Shown here in pieces: positions 1 to 10,920 of a stretch of DNA of 64,000 nt. The notes beneath the pieces are model-generated. The model worked only from the letters and a program-made list of their open reading frames with translations, made no database searches and was not told the DNA's origin. A program made the position numbers and the translations under genes. The DNA is taken from positions 210,547 to 274,546 of the forward strand of contig MNCI01000984.1 of assembly GCA_015680685.1 (NCBI GenBank), given 5' to 3'. Every line of letters starts with the position of its first letter. Within the stretch, counting starts at the first letter, position 1. The DNA comes from Gnetum montanum (lineage: Eukaryota > Streptophyta > Gnetopsida > Gnetales > Gnetaceae).

Positions 1-523
1 ATTAGATTCTCTCACCCTTATCTCCTAGAACATGGGACGAGTACGACTTGATTACAAGCATCTATGGATGTGTACAGCTAGTCAAGAAATTGGCTGCTCA
101 TCACACTTAGGCTAGTTAGGTGCCTCAGTACGACCACTTCGAGCACGTGCGTTACGTGTGGTGATCCCAATAACGATTAGCGTTTGGTAGCCACAGTTGC
201 ACAATTCAAGGTGTGTACGGTAAGTGAGAATGAATGCTGATGCTAGTTAATTTAGACTTAGGACATTAGTTAGAGTAGTTAGTTCTCTCAACCCTTCACC
301 CTTTAGCATAGGAGATAAACCTGAAAAGACCAAAAAAATCATATACCTCAGACTTACTTAATCATACACCGTGACAATAACAAGTAAGTCTGGGAAGACA
401 ACGAATGATTAACCCCAAGTGTTCCATAGGGCATTTAGGCATTTAGTCTGCGGAGTTCGACCAGATCGCGCGTGCTACACTCGTTTCGTATGGTTGAGTG
501 TAGGGGTACCTCGCCACTCATCA
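1..523 (+). repeat. Athila-type LTR, plus orientation, cut by window start
   Basis: This is the reverse complement of the LTRs at 24,882-25,842 and 30,968-31,960. The end of the LTR reads GGGGTACCTCGCCACTCATCA-like sequence, closing with CTCATCA at 523, the inverse of the TGATGAG that opens the minus-strand copies. The sequence after it (from 524) belongs to the gag region of another Athila-type copy, so this LTR appears to have inserted into it. Whether it is a solo LTR or the 3' LTR of an element lying outside the window cannot be seen. Confidence 0.8.
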
Positions 524-1817
524 GAGAGCTATCTCTTTTTTCCCATCATAGATATGGATCCTTTTCTTTTGAAGAGTTGGGTCCCAGTTGTTTGCCTCCA
601 CATTCTCCCATTTGCATAGTTCTCCTTCTTCTTTCACCACACACTTAATTAACTCTTTGATTTGATGGGTTTGTAACTCTTATAATTGACCTGGAGCATA
701 CATTCCAAAGGTCTCCCTTATTTCATTACAAAGCCCATATATGATGTGAAAAAGTTGCCTTTCCTCAGAGAAACCATGGCTTGGGCATCTATGTAGTAGT
801 GAATAGTATCTTTCCAAGGCCACTTCCAAGGGTTTAGGATTTTCTTACTTCCACTCTTGGATTTCTTTTCTTAGGTTGGACACTCTCACATAGGTTTTGT
901 ATTTTTCATTGAAAAGTTCTAGCATTGTGGACCAATGGTGGATGGAACTTGGTTCCAACAATCTATACCAACTTTCAACTTCATTAATTAGTATCCTAGG
1001 AAAGAGCTTAAGCTTTTTCCATCCACTTTCAATGTTGTATAAGGCACAGGCATCATGGAAGGCTTGTAGATGATGTTGTGGATTTGAATCGTAGCCTCCC
1101 GCAAATTTAGAAATATTGTTTATATTAAGCCTAGGTAAGTGACTGTCCCTGCAATGCCTATGAGGTATCTTAACTACCTTTGTGATATCCATTAGGCTCT
1201 TAGCGGCCAATAAGGGTTCATCATCATCAAACATGTTGTGAAGAAAATTTATATTTCTATTCATTTGATTGTGATGATCTTGTCTATGCTCATTATGGTT
1301 TCTTTGATTTTTTCCTTGGGTTCAATTTCTATCTTTGTCTTGACCCTATAGTGAAGCTCTATCTCTATACCTACCTTCATCTTCATTAGAACTAGATGTT
1401 GAAGAGGAAGAGGAAGATGAGGAACTAGGAGAATCTCCATGGCCTCTGTAGTTCTCCCCATGGTCCCTTGATTTATCTTTTCTAAGTTTAGAGGAGGTCC
1501 TAGGCCTTGAGGCCCTCCTTGATTTAGGACTTACTTCATCTCCTCTACGATTGTTTACACTAGTTGAATGTAGTCTTTAAGTGTAGTAAGGGTCTAAATG
1601 AGCATAGGAGATCCTTGTTTGAGGTTGTTCACTCCAATTTTCCTCAGTATATATCCTATCATTTCTCCTATGAGTGTTCTCATTATACAAGGTCCTATGT
1701 GAAGAAGACATGGATTTTTTTGATAATGTATGTGATTTAATAGTTTTTGCAAAGATATATCGTTAATACCTTTACAATGATCTTGTATAATATAACTAAT
1801 CTTGATAACTAGCACCA
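524..1817 (-). pseudogene. Athila-type gag fragment (element B3)
   Basis: Minus-strand Gag remnant. The longest open piece is 845-1264. It carries the core of the retrotransposon Gag domain: FAGGYD, the LQAFHDACALYN stretch, then ESWYRLLEP and W-x7-LFNEKYKTY. Near-identical blocks lie in B1 (about 29,520-29,880) and B2 (45,962-46,300), so the family assignment rests on three mutually similar copies. Several stops and frame changes split the frame (other open pieces at 1,261-1,461 and 1,594-1,866). Gag would form the particle that packages element RNA; this copy is dead. It is truncated at 523/524 by an LTR of the same family in opposite orientation. No protease or pol follows. Confidence 0.8.
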
Positions 1818-1835
1818 TCCTCGGCAATGGCACCA
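1818..1835 (-). other. Primer binding site of B3 (tRNA-Asp type, worn)
   Basis: The plus strand reads TCCTCGGCAATGGCACCA and ends in CCA, one base from the LTR start TGATGAG at 1,837. The canonical Asp-tRNA tail used by Athila and many Tat elements is TCCCCGGCAACGGCGCCA, so three transition-type changes separate them. The same site recurs at 30,949-30,966 and 46,834-46,851. Confidence 0.7.
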
Positions 1836-1836
1836 A

Positions 1837-2700
1837 TGATGAGTGGTGAGGTATCCCTATGCCCAACCATATGAATCACAAGTATTCACACATGATCTAG
1901 TTGAATTCCATGGATGGGACTAGTTGTGGCATCTAGATCACTATGCCTTGATTGTAGTTTGTTGTCTTCCCACTTGGACTAGTGGTAGCTTTTTCCTATA
2001 TGGTTTAGTCCAAAGTGAGGTATATGATTTGTATTATTTTATATTTTATTGTTCCACAATTAACAATAGGTTAAAACTTAATTTATAATCAATTCAACTA
2101 ATCTAATTATTAATTAATAATCAACTACCCTAACATAAGTATTCAATCCCACTTCTCGTGCACATATTGAACACATATAATGCTGTTGGGTTATCAAACA
2201 TTAAGCGTTGCTGGGATTACTAAGAGTCATATGCATGCACAAAGTGATCATACTTATGTGCTTAATTAATTAAAATGCATGAAAATGTAAATAGTAACTA
2301 AGTACATGAAAATTAAATCTAATCTAAGTCAAAGTGTTGTAATGCATAAGAATCAATCTTGATCTTATTGCTACTCATGGAATATGTCTAGGTACATTGT
2401 TAGTCGAATAAGACTTTGTACAACTAACTCAAATCCACTCTATGGGCACTCAGTGACTATTCTCTAAGATTATGGAATAAAATTACAAGAGTTCAGCTAC
2501 TCTATTGATAAAATTATGAAAAACTACTTGAAAACTGACTAGAAATTGTTTGCCGAAGCGCTATATTTATAGGCAGCGTACACCCTACAACATCGAATAT
2601 TTGACATTGTGTCTTGGGATTTGATGTCAAGGCCTTGTTATTGGAGATAGGATATCAAAGCCTTATTATCAGGGCCTTATTATTGGAAACCCATGAGGGT
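1837..2700 (-). repeat. Athila-type 5' LTR of B3
   Basis: Starts TGATGAGTGGTGAGG directly after the primer site and follows the family LTR through the conserved 'grow' of short motifs (CCACTTGGACTAGTGG, GGGCACTCA, GCTATATTTATAGGC). The far end is worn and no clean CATCA terminus is visible; the boundary at about 2,700 is approximate. From there to about 2,885 the sequence is T-rich (a run of about ten T near 2,758) with no recognised gene. Confidence 0.65.
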
Positions 2701-2885
2701 CCTTTTGAATAAGGGCAAGACTTCTTCCTTTTCCTACTATTGAGAAAAACCATTGGGTTTTTTTTTGTTAAACTTGCTTATTTTTATTAATGATTTGATT
2801 TATTTTGAAATTTTTAATTATTATTTTTTAGGGCTTAACAACCCCAAATTATTACACTTGTAATAGACTTCAAGTATTTCATTTT

Positions 2886-3134
2886 TATTTACTAATTATT
2901 AATTTCTTTGATTTTATAATACTTCTTGACTCTCTTCATTTTTATAGTCAATACTTTTGTATATGTATCTATTAATGCAATATTATTTGCAAAGAGTATA
3001 CACCAATAGATATTATTTAGAATTTCTTTAGTTAGTTTATCTCTAATAATGACAAATAAATAAGAACTTAGAGTAAATATTTGGTGTATCCCTACCTTCA
3101 CAAAAAAAGTTTGTGATCTCTCCATAGATGATGT
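2886..3134 (-). pseudogene. LINE reverse transcriptase fragment, C-terminal part
   Basis: Minus-strand reading gives VKVGIHQ...LSSYLFVIIRDKLT then CILFANNIALID, the usual order of plant LINE reverse transcriptase motifs (KVGLHQGS.LSPYLF.L..DELT, then CMLFADDIVL). Both metal-binding Asp of the FADD box are Asn here (codons near 2,977-2,991), each explained by a single G-to-A change, so the enzyme would be dead. The more N-terminal motifs of what looks like the same LINE lie at 33,953-34,350, and element C sits exactly between the two pieces. LINE RT copies LINE RNA at the nicked target; only this domain fragment remains. Confidence 0.75.
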
Positions 3135-3699
3135 TGTAACATCCCCATTTCCAAATGATGTTGCTACATAACAAATATGGTATCCCTTCATAACAAGTAT
3201 TATTGTTATCGTAACAAGACCTAAAAGGGTGTGTTGTAATTAGAACCCAGAAGGATGCATTGTAATAACATACATGTCTCTTGAGATAACCTTTGAGGGT
3301 TCAAGCTAAGGTATTTATACCTAGGTTTAGAGGTCGTGTTAACATGGAGTGGTGGAGCCAGTACAGGCAACTCACAAGAGTTGAGTGAAGTGGGACAGGA
3401 AGTGGACTAGCCATTCCTTCTAGTCGATGATAGGCTAACCCATGGTGGTAGTGCTAGATTGCCTTTAAGGGATAGATTCCAAAGGAAGAAAACTTGAAAG
3501 AATACTCTTAGAGAATGATCCCGATACTCCATTCCATATTAATAAAGCATCCTTTTCTTTTTCTTTTTGCATTTTCCTTGTTATTTCCTTTATCAAAATT
3601 TATATATATTTAACGTTTGGTATATTATTTTCTTACTCATAATGTTTAATATAATGTATATTTGACATTTGACATGACATCCAGGGACTGTATGTCACA
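3135..3699 (+). repeat. Element C 5' LTR
   Basis: Pairs with 33,379-33,952. Shared landmarks include ATAACAAGTATTATTGTTAT, ACATACATGTCTCTTGAG, TGGACTAGCCAT and the AATAAA(G/T)CAT motif near 3,540, a likely poly(A) signal for the R region. Both termini follow the TG...CA rule. Confidence 0.75.
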
Positions 3700-3701
3700 A
3701 T

Positions 3702-3713
3702 TAGTATAAGAGA
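3702..3713 (+). other. Element C primer binding site (initiator-Met type, worn)
   Basis: TAGTATAAGAGA lies two bases after the LTR end. The standard initiator-Met site is TGGTATCAGAGC, giving 9 of 12 matches. It fixes the element orientation as plus. Confidence 0.55.
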
Positions 3714-5899
3714 AAACCATGATCCAAGGGCCATTTAGAACCATGGGCTAACTACAACATGAATCTGATGATGAACTATGAAGCCATGACATAGGGAAAA
3801 TCATTAATCATCACCAGATGCACCATATGTCTAAGGCATCCCACCAATCAAAAAAATTCTTTCATGGATATCATTGATTAATGAAGATCTAATTATGCCT
3901 CATCAAGATTCATCAATTGTAAGATATGTTTGTAAGACAAGGATACATCGGTCCAAGTAACTCTTACCCATCTTAATACTATAAATATTAATTGATTAAG
4001 GTCATTATTAATTTTCTCCCAAAAAGTTAGTAACCATAACCTAAAATTGATCTTATTTTGTTGAAATGCATTATCTTAAGTGCTTAATCCTTGTGACTTG
4101 GTATATCATTTAAAAGCAACTTAGAGTTATTATATGTCATCATGTCAACCATACATTAACCTAGTAATGTGGTTTTGGTAGAATAAGCTACTTGGACTTT
4201 TCAAAATCTTGAAAAATTCAAATTTATTTTTAAATCCTAAGATTATGTCCAATGCATAGTACTCATCAAGACAATTTCAATGGTATAAATTTCATCTTGA
4301 TCGAACTTATGGTTTGAAAGATATTGCTTTTTTAGTTTCTCATTATGTGTGCATTAAAATAATATTAAATTATTATTATTATAGAAAAAAGAAAAAAAGA
4401 GGAAGAAGAGCTAAATTTTATGGGTTCAAACCTGAATCCCTTAGATTTAAAAATCTTTTAAATATATTTATTTATTAAGAAAAAGATAGCATGAGGTCAT
4501 GGGTTTGATCTTAGGCCCCCACCCCCTTTGACGTTACTTATAATGACTTGTTTTGATGCACTCTGGTACTAAAAACCATCATCAGAAATGTTTTCCCTCA
4601 ACAGTACCTTTGGGGCTACGTAGGCTCTACAAGGAGCTATGTAGGCCTTGTTTGGGGCTACAGAAGCTCTGTTTTGGACTGCAGAGATTGTTTTAGAGGG
4701 TTCTACATGGCCTAGTTGCCCAATGCTCTTCCACCTAGCTATGCAGACTTAGGAACAGGACACTCAACATAGTTGGGCCTCACTCATAGCCATCACTCTA
4801 CTACTATCAACACTCACCATTGCTACCATTAACACTCACCACCATTGCCACATTTCCTTACATGCTACTATCCTCATGCACATTTGTTGCTTTGTCGCTA
4901 CTACCCTTGCCTTTGTCACCAAGGACTAAATTCCTAGCATCATCTTGCATCACCTAGCATTGCCTAAGCTTACTACTTGCATTGCTTATGCTCTTGCCAT
5001 CATTGTTTCCCTACCCCATTCATGGAGAAATTTTTCCATCAACTAATAAGAAAATTCAAATTTTATGTCAATTGAAAAAGAATTTAAAATTTCTGTTAGT
5101 TTAAAAATAGCAACATGGGAAAGATTTTCAAAATGAAAATTTGACATAGTGGTAACAAGTAAGATAAAAATTTCATAATTAAGCATGCTCAACGTGGAGT
5201 AGTACTGAGATGGGTGACCTCTCGGGAAAATTTTATTTTTTGTGCTAAAAGATTCTAAACTTCAAAAGCCATAACTTTTGATTTTAGAAGCCTTTGTCAA
5301 TGAATAAAGAGTTGTTTCCTATAGTTTTTAATATTTTGGACATAATGATGAAGTTAAATCTATTCCATATAACCCCAAAAATTAGTTTTCATCCCTTGGC
5401 TTACATAGTGCCTCAACACCGTCAAAAGCTTAATTTTAGCATAACTTGAGCATACGATGTTCTTTTTCAACATATGAATAGTCATTTTCAACATTTTTCA
5501 CCCTTATGAACTCAATGGTGAGGTTATATTTATCATCTAGGTACCTGATAAATTGATGATATCGTGAAAATTTGCCTTAAAAGTCAAAAACATAAGGATA
5601 ACTAACTATGCCTTATTGGGACTAATGAATTTAACCTTTTTGGAACCTTAAGATTCAATGATTAACCTTTGTAGATAATCTTAAGACCACTATGACTCGT
5701 CATTAGTACACTACTGGAGTTAGTGTTCTAAGGGGGGTAGAAAGGTCATTAAGAGTTAGTTAATATATCAGTTTAGTTGATGTATTAGTTGATGATTAGT
5801 TAATGAAACAGAACAGTCTTCAATGATAAAGAAGATGCATATCAATTTGTCTTACAATAAAACATATGATACAATAACATGGAGACTCAAAATCTCATT
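3714..5899. other. Element C internal region upstream of the captured gene, no gene recognised
   Basis: No gag or other coding domain was recognised in any frame. The stretch at 4,595-4,730 repeats GGGCTACGTAGGCTCTACA-like phrases, and 4,790-5,020 is low-complexity (repeats of CACTCACCATT and TTGCC). A 5S rRNA-like piece lies at 5,177-5,231. Sequences such as GGGTTCAAACC (about 4,424) and GGTCATGGGTTTGAT (about 4,494) look like tRNA B-boxes but no full tRNA fold is present. Confidence 0.4.
5177..5231 (+). repeat. 5S rRNA-like 3' half embedded in element C
   Basis: About 55 bases follow plant 5S rRNA from the middle onward: ATTAAGCATGCTC, then GGAGTAGTACTGAGATGGG, then TGACCTCTCGGGAA. This covers the internal RNA polymerase III control region (A-box to C-box) of 5S rRNA. 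The 5' half and the 3' tail are missing. Comparable 5S-derived segments are known from Cassandra miniature elements and some other plant LTRs. It is not a functional 5S gene. Confidence 0.75.
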
Positions 5900-6273
5900 T
5901 CAACAAGGTGTATGATATCCATAAAAAGAAATGATCTAGAGAAGAATCCAAGAATTAGAATGAAAGTTGCAACATACAACATGCCTGCAAGATCCTTAGC
6001 AAGTAAGAAACAACATCTACTATGTCCACCATGGGCCTTGGATTGGCATAAGTATTGATACCGACACATCTTAATAGAGTTATGATATTTGGATGCTAAT
6101 GTTTTATGCCTATAAGAAGTCTTGCAATGGGAATTTCTATACCAATTCCAACTAGACATGGAAATGATGGGATACAAAGATATTTACAAGTAAAAAGGTT
6201 CTTATGAAAGTTCTTTTTTTTTTAGCCATATAGATTAGCTTATTATAAAAATCACAACATGGATGGTTGCAAG
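5900..6273 (+). pseudogene. CCR4-type deadenylase (EEP domain) pseudogene, 5' part
   Basis: Plus-strand frame with KVATYNM, then CPPWALDWHK, YRHILIEL, DANVLCL-EV, and LDMEMMGYKDIYK, ending in MDGCK at the element A insertion point. This is the order of the endonuclease/exonuclease/phosphatase domain of plant CCR4 proteins: the SYNILA strand, CP.WALSW.YRR, the metal-binding Glu in CLQEV, GYQ.l.K, then DGCA.F. CCR4 trims mRNA poly(A) tails within the CCR4-NOT complex. Stops occur after HKY, in CL-EV and in YK-KG, and one frame change is needed, so it is dead. No introns are seen, which suggests a cDNA origin. The frame continues at 32,133. The N-terminal region usual in CCR4 was not recognised upstream. 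Confidence 0.75.
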
Positions 6274-7973
6274 TGTATTGACCTAAATCGTTGGTGTAAG
6301 GTTGGAAGGAAAAAAAACACTGAAAGATCGTCGGGCAAACACAACTAACCCCACCTTCGCCTCGACAGCAAGCTGGAAACGTAAATGAAGGTAGAGTGCC
6401 TTGGATGGTCTACATGCAAATCAACCAAGGACTTCCCCAAGCATAAACTATGGCTTGCATTGGGGTTATCGTAACTGATATTTTAAAATGCGAAATAGCA
6501 CATACAAAATGTAAACTTAAACTGGTATCATAATCAAAATGTAAAAAAAAAACGTGAACTGAATGTAAAATAGAGTAAACAGTATAATGGTTGGCAAAAT
6601 GAGTTGTATTGTATTGCATAGAAAAGATGTGCATCAGTCAAAGCGTAGCTACATGTGTAGGTGGTAGGCCTAGCACCAAGCCCCGGGGCGATGTGACGTG
6701 ATGTGTTTCACAAGTTCTTGGATGCTATGAGTCAAAGTGTGCCAAGCACCCAAGGATCGCTGGTCTAAGTTTCCTAAGCCATTTAACTCAAAAACTACCC
6801 ACCCCATTTATGTGAATTTATAGGGTATTTATAGGGCTGGGCTGGGCTCGGGTGCAGAATTCGAGAATGGAATCAATGGCTGGGAGATGAGATGAAAGGC
6901 GGATCAAGTGACACGTGTCCAATAGATAGCTATATGTGAGTTGGACGTGTGTGGGCAAGCTACATTCTAGACCAAGTGCATTGTATCTTACAACGTATGG
7001 CTTACTCAAGCCCATAGAAGCACATACAATTTAGAATGTGAGGGCTCGGCAACCCCACAAATGAAAATTTACATTGAAATGATGATGTACAATAAGAGAA
7101 ATTGGCTCTGGCTAGCTTGAAACTTCTAGATTTCTAACTTGACTGCTACAGAATGTCAATTTGAGTGGTTTCATGGTCATTTGGAGTGTTTTTTCTCAAC
7201 AAGAACTTCCAGAATGCATTGATTTTATCTCAGTGTGACTTGAGCATGCGCATGCTACACTCACACCACACTCATGCTACAGCATGACCTCAATGTGAGT
7301 AAGCAAAGACTTGCAAAATTTTCACCAAATTTTGAACTTTGAAGCCTGATTCCTGAGTGCAAGCTATGGTTGATCTTGAGAGTCAGAAACTAAGGTTGAA
7401 AATAACCTGTTTTGAGCTTTTCATAGCAGGTCACACTGGGCTCACGCTACAACGTGACTTGTAGCGTGACTTCTTGAAACTTTTGAATACTTGCAATTTT
7501 GACATTCTAAATTTTGGAATTCTGAAGCTGGGACTGGAGATTGTCAACCATGAACTCTGAGGATGATTTGCACTTTGGAAGTTGGATCGTTTCGACTCAG
7601 TTTGGAGGCTCCTGGAGTTGGTCACGCTGGACTCATGCTACAGCGTGACCTCCAGCGTGACCTACAGCGTGACTTGCAACGTGACCCCAAAAATCTTCTG
7701 AAAACCTACAATTTTGAGCTGAAATTTGACATTTTGAAGGCTAGGACCTAAATTTGTCAAGGATGTGCTTCAAGGATGACTCACAACTTAGAAATTAGAT
7801 CATTTTTAACTCAGTCTTCATTGTGTGGAGTTGCTCACGCTGAGGGTGAGCAAGCTGCCTTGGGCAAGCTGGATGTGAGCTCCATGCCTTAGCCATATTT
7901 TGCCTCCCGAAACTTCAAAAGGGCTTGATTCATTCTCATTTCAAAGTGCTAGGCTAAAATTAGTGGTGTTTCA
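6274..7973 (-). repeat. Element A 3' LTR (1.7 kb)
   Basis: Matches 23,359-24,881 plus 31,961-32,132 along its whole length. In a 60-base sample (7,381 against 24,479) two differences were counted, both transitions. It contains several copies of a CAGCGTGACC-like motif (for example 7,640-7,685). At 7,790-7,830 it preserves the uninterrupted version of the site into which B1 jumped in the other LTR. Confidence 0.9.
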
Positions 7974-9170
7974 TTGGACCCTCTTTGTTGACGTCTGGAG
8001 GAGTCCAACCAAGAGGCATCGACAAAGAAATGCAAAAAAACCATGAACAAACAAGCATCAAGCATTAACCGTCAGCCCTTGGTCGGATTTCATCGCACCA
8101 TTTTCAAAAGTACATGGGATCGAGGGAATGTGGTTCAAGATGCAAGGGATTGTAACCGGGGGAAGTCAGGAGTGGATCAAGGGTTATGATTACTTTCAAG
8201 ATTGTGGGAGAGGAATGCTCTCACGTGAATGAGCTATATCTTTGATCCTTGTCAATAGACGGATTTCAGCAAACTCAGGACCAAGACATAGAAATTGCGT
8301 TCTTTGGAGAAATAGGACTCTTATAGAGTGTTTACGGGGCCCGTTGTAAATAGCCAAAGCCACGTGATGATGTACAACATAATCTCTTTGAGACATGAGC
8401 GTAACTATTTTTCAAGACAATTGCTTTCGCTCCTAGGGCTTGCATGCTAAAAGCCAATAGTCTTTTTTTTATGATGTCAATGAGGTCATGAAGACCTTTT
8501 TCGTGAATTTTCCTCTTTGACCCTTTTATTCTTTTCTTTTTGTGTTTTCTCATTTTATTTTATTTTTCTTTTTTTTCTCTTTTTTTTCTTTTTCCTTTTT
8601 CTCTTTAATCTTTTTGAAAGAGCTTTCTTTTCATGCTATGCTCGTGTTCGAGCACTTGCATTTTGTATCATGCATCATGTACTGTGTTTTGCGTTGCAAC
8701 TGCTTAGGGAGTTATAGTGTGCAATAGTGTATCAAGAGCTTTGAGGATGTGCATCAATGTATCAAGGAGGATGTAATTAAATAGGATAAAGGGGCATGAT
8801 GGGGAATAGGGACTATATCATGAGTTAGGAATGTACTTATGAATGGATTGATTAACCCAATTACGTGTGTTAGGAGGAATGTGATACCTTGTCGTCATGA
8901 TGAAGTGCACTTATGCACGAATGCCTCAGGTGTGTCATCCTGCAAACACAACTCCAAGAAGACAAGAAAAACATAAATGAATCAGTTAACTAAGCACTTT
9001 AAACAAGGAGATGGATCCATTACGTGCAATTTCAAAGCAAACAGAATCATGAATAACATCAACTTCATTAGGTCCATGAGATAAATCATGTAGCAAGTAT
9101 TTGTGGAAGATTTACATGAACAGCCAATCACAACAACACATTATTTTAATTTTTTCCTATTCATCGATGA
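7974..9170 (-). other. Element A 3' untranslated region with long pyrimidine tract
   Basis: No coding signal. The plus strand has an almost pure T/C run at 8,517-8,615, which is a purine tract in the element's sense strand. The purine tract expected right beside the LTR is weak (AAAGAGGG about 7,979-7,990 on the minus strand). Translations of the T-run (poly-Phe) are artefacts. Confidence 0.6.
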
Positions 9171-9785
9171 TGTCACTAGTTTATAGTCTTAGCAGACTAT
9201 TTTGGATTAGTTTCATGTCATAACCCTTTAGACAATGCCAGTTTAGCGTCATAGTGGACAATGCATTGCTAGTTTATAGTCAGAGCAGACTGTGAAGAGG
9301 CAAACTAGTTCATAGTGTTAGTGGACTCTGGATGCTAGTTTCACATCATGGCGGATAGATATCACAGTTTAGCGTCATACCAAATAGAGCTCTGTGGTGT
9401 CGGTTTATTGTCATGACTCCAGGACATTCTGTGGTATCAGTTTTAAGTCATGATGCCAGGAATTTTCTATGGTATCAGTTTTAAGTCATGATGCTAGGAC
9501 TTTTCTGTGGTATCAGTTTTAAGTCATGATGCTAGGAATTTTTCTATGGTATCAGTTTTAAGTCATGATGTCAGGACTGTTCTGTGGTATCAGTTTTAAG
9601 TCATGATGCCAGGACTTTTTTGTGGTATCAGTTTTAAGTCATGATGCAAGGAATATTCTGTGGTATCAATTTTAAGTCATGATGCCAGGACTGTTCTATG
9701 GTATTAGTTTTAAGTCATGATGCCAGGAATTTTTTGTGGTATCAGTTTTAAGTCATGATGCCAGGATTGTTCTGTGGCTCAAGTT
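9171..9785 (-). repeat. Tandem repeat block, 38-bp unit, overlapping the pol stop
   Basis: The word GGTATCAG (or a one-base variant) recurs at 9,433, 9,471, 9,509, 9,548, 9,586, 9,624, 9,662, 9,700, 9,738 and 9,776, a spacing of 38 with one of 39. Each unit carries TTTTAAGTCATGATGCCAGGA. About ten good copies lie at 9,400-9,785; looser relatives (GTTTAGCGTCATAGTGGAC) extend to 9,171. The pol frame ends at a stop inside the first unit (9,753-9,755). Variable repeats right after pol are known from Ogre-type elements and can seed satellites. Confidence 0.85.
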
Positions 9786-10920
9786 TATTAGACATAGTAC
9801 TGTTTCAGGTACAAATGATTTGTGATTAGCAAACTCATTTCCATCCATGTCAACAAGTTTGATTGCTCCATTATTGTACGCTTTGGTGACCAAGTAAGGC
9901 CCTTCCCAGTTGGCTGAGAATTTATCTAGATGTTCACGGGCAGCCTTAAGGACTAGATCTCCTTCTTTGATGGGACATTTATGGAGATCGTGTTTGTGCC
10001 TTTGCCTCAGTTTTTTCTAGTACCATTCTATTTGATCAAGCATTCACACACGTTCCTCTTCTATTGAATTAAGGTTAGCAATGCGTAGTTCATTAATTTA
10101 ACTTTCATCAAGGAGGCCCGAAAGAGTTATCCGCAACGAGGGAACCTATAATTCTAAAGGAAAAACAGCTTCAGATCCATATACAAGGCTATATGAAGTT
10201 TTACCTATAGATGTATGATGTGTTGTTCAGTACGTCCAAAATGCATAGACTAATTATTCATGCGATCATTTCTTGCTCTAATTTAGCATCTTTTTGAGCA
10301 CCGTGATGACAGTTTTGTTTGTAGCCTCCACTTGACCATTTCTCTATGGGTAGTAAGGTGATGAAAATGCATGTTTAATACCTAGGCTTTCACAAAAGCT
10401 TTTAGTATTTGCACTACTGAACTGTGGCCCATTGTCAGTAATGATGGTCATTGGAATACCAAAACGAGTCACAATATTTTCTATTATGAAAGTGCAAATG
10501 TGTTTTGATGTGGTCTTCCTAAGGGGAATAGCTTCTACCCATTTTGTGAAGTATTCAGTTGCGGTGATAATAAAGCTATGTCATGTAGAGGACGATGGCA
10601 TTATTGGTCCAATTAAATCTAACCCCCATTTTTGAAATGGCCATGTGATTTGTGTTGTGTACAATTCGTTAGGTGGCACATGTATTAGATTATCATGCTT
10701 TTGGAAAATGTCACACGTTCTGACCTTGGAGATGCAATCGTACTCCATGTGTGGCCAGTAGTAGCCTAAGCACCTAATCTTTGTTGTCATTGCTTTAGGT
10801 GCTACGTGCCCTCCACAAAGTCCTTCATGGACTTGTTCTACTATTTTTTGACCATCGACTCCACCAATGCACATCAGCAAAATGCCTTCATAGGATTTGT
10901 GACACAAGGTATCTCCTATT
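9753..10920 (-). pseudogene. Element A integrase
   Basis: The minus strand shows the zinc-binding HHCC region (HEGLCGGHVAP ... CDIFQKH, about 10,715-10,832) and then the catalytic core: WGLDLIGP (first Asp), TDNGPQF (second Asp) and GQVEATNK (Glu). A C-terminal WEGPYLV segment follows, usual for Ty3-gypsy integrases. It would insert element cDNA into chromosomes. At least five stops interrupt the core (for example after SST near 10,580 and in YYP-RNGQ), so no active protein is made. Its last residues are encoded by the first copy of the 38-bp repeat. Confidence 0.85.

Noticed and set aside
3130-3704. Element C LTR at 3,135-3,699 as an independent solo LTR
   Set aside because: The bases beside it (GATGT and ATTAG) are not a duplication, while a primer site follows and the LINE continues only beyond the second LTR; a paired element explains more.
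4420-4530. tRNA gene from GGGTTCAAACC and GGGTTTGAT words
   Set aside because: No acceptor stem, anticodon arm or A-box at proper spacing.
8517-8727. Phe-rich small proteins
   Set aside because: Translation of a T/C tract in the 3' region of element A.
9400-9785. CRISPR-like regular repeat
   Set aside because: The units are contiguous with no unique spacers, in a plant retrotransposon.
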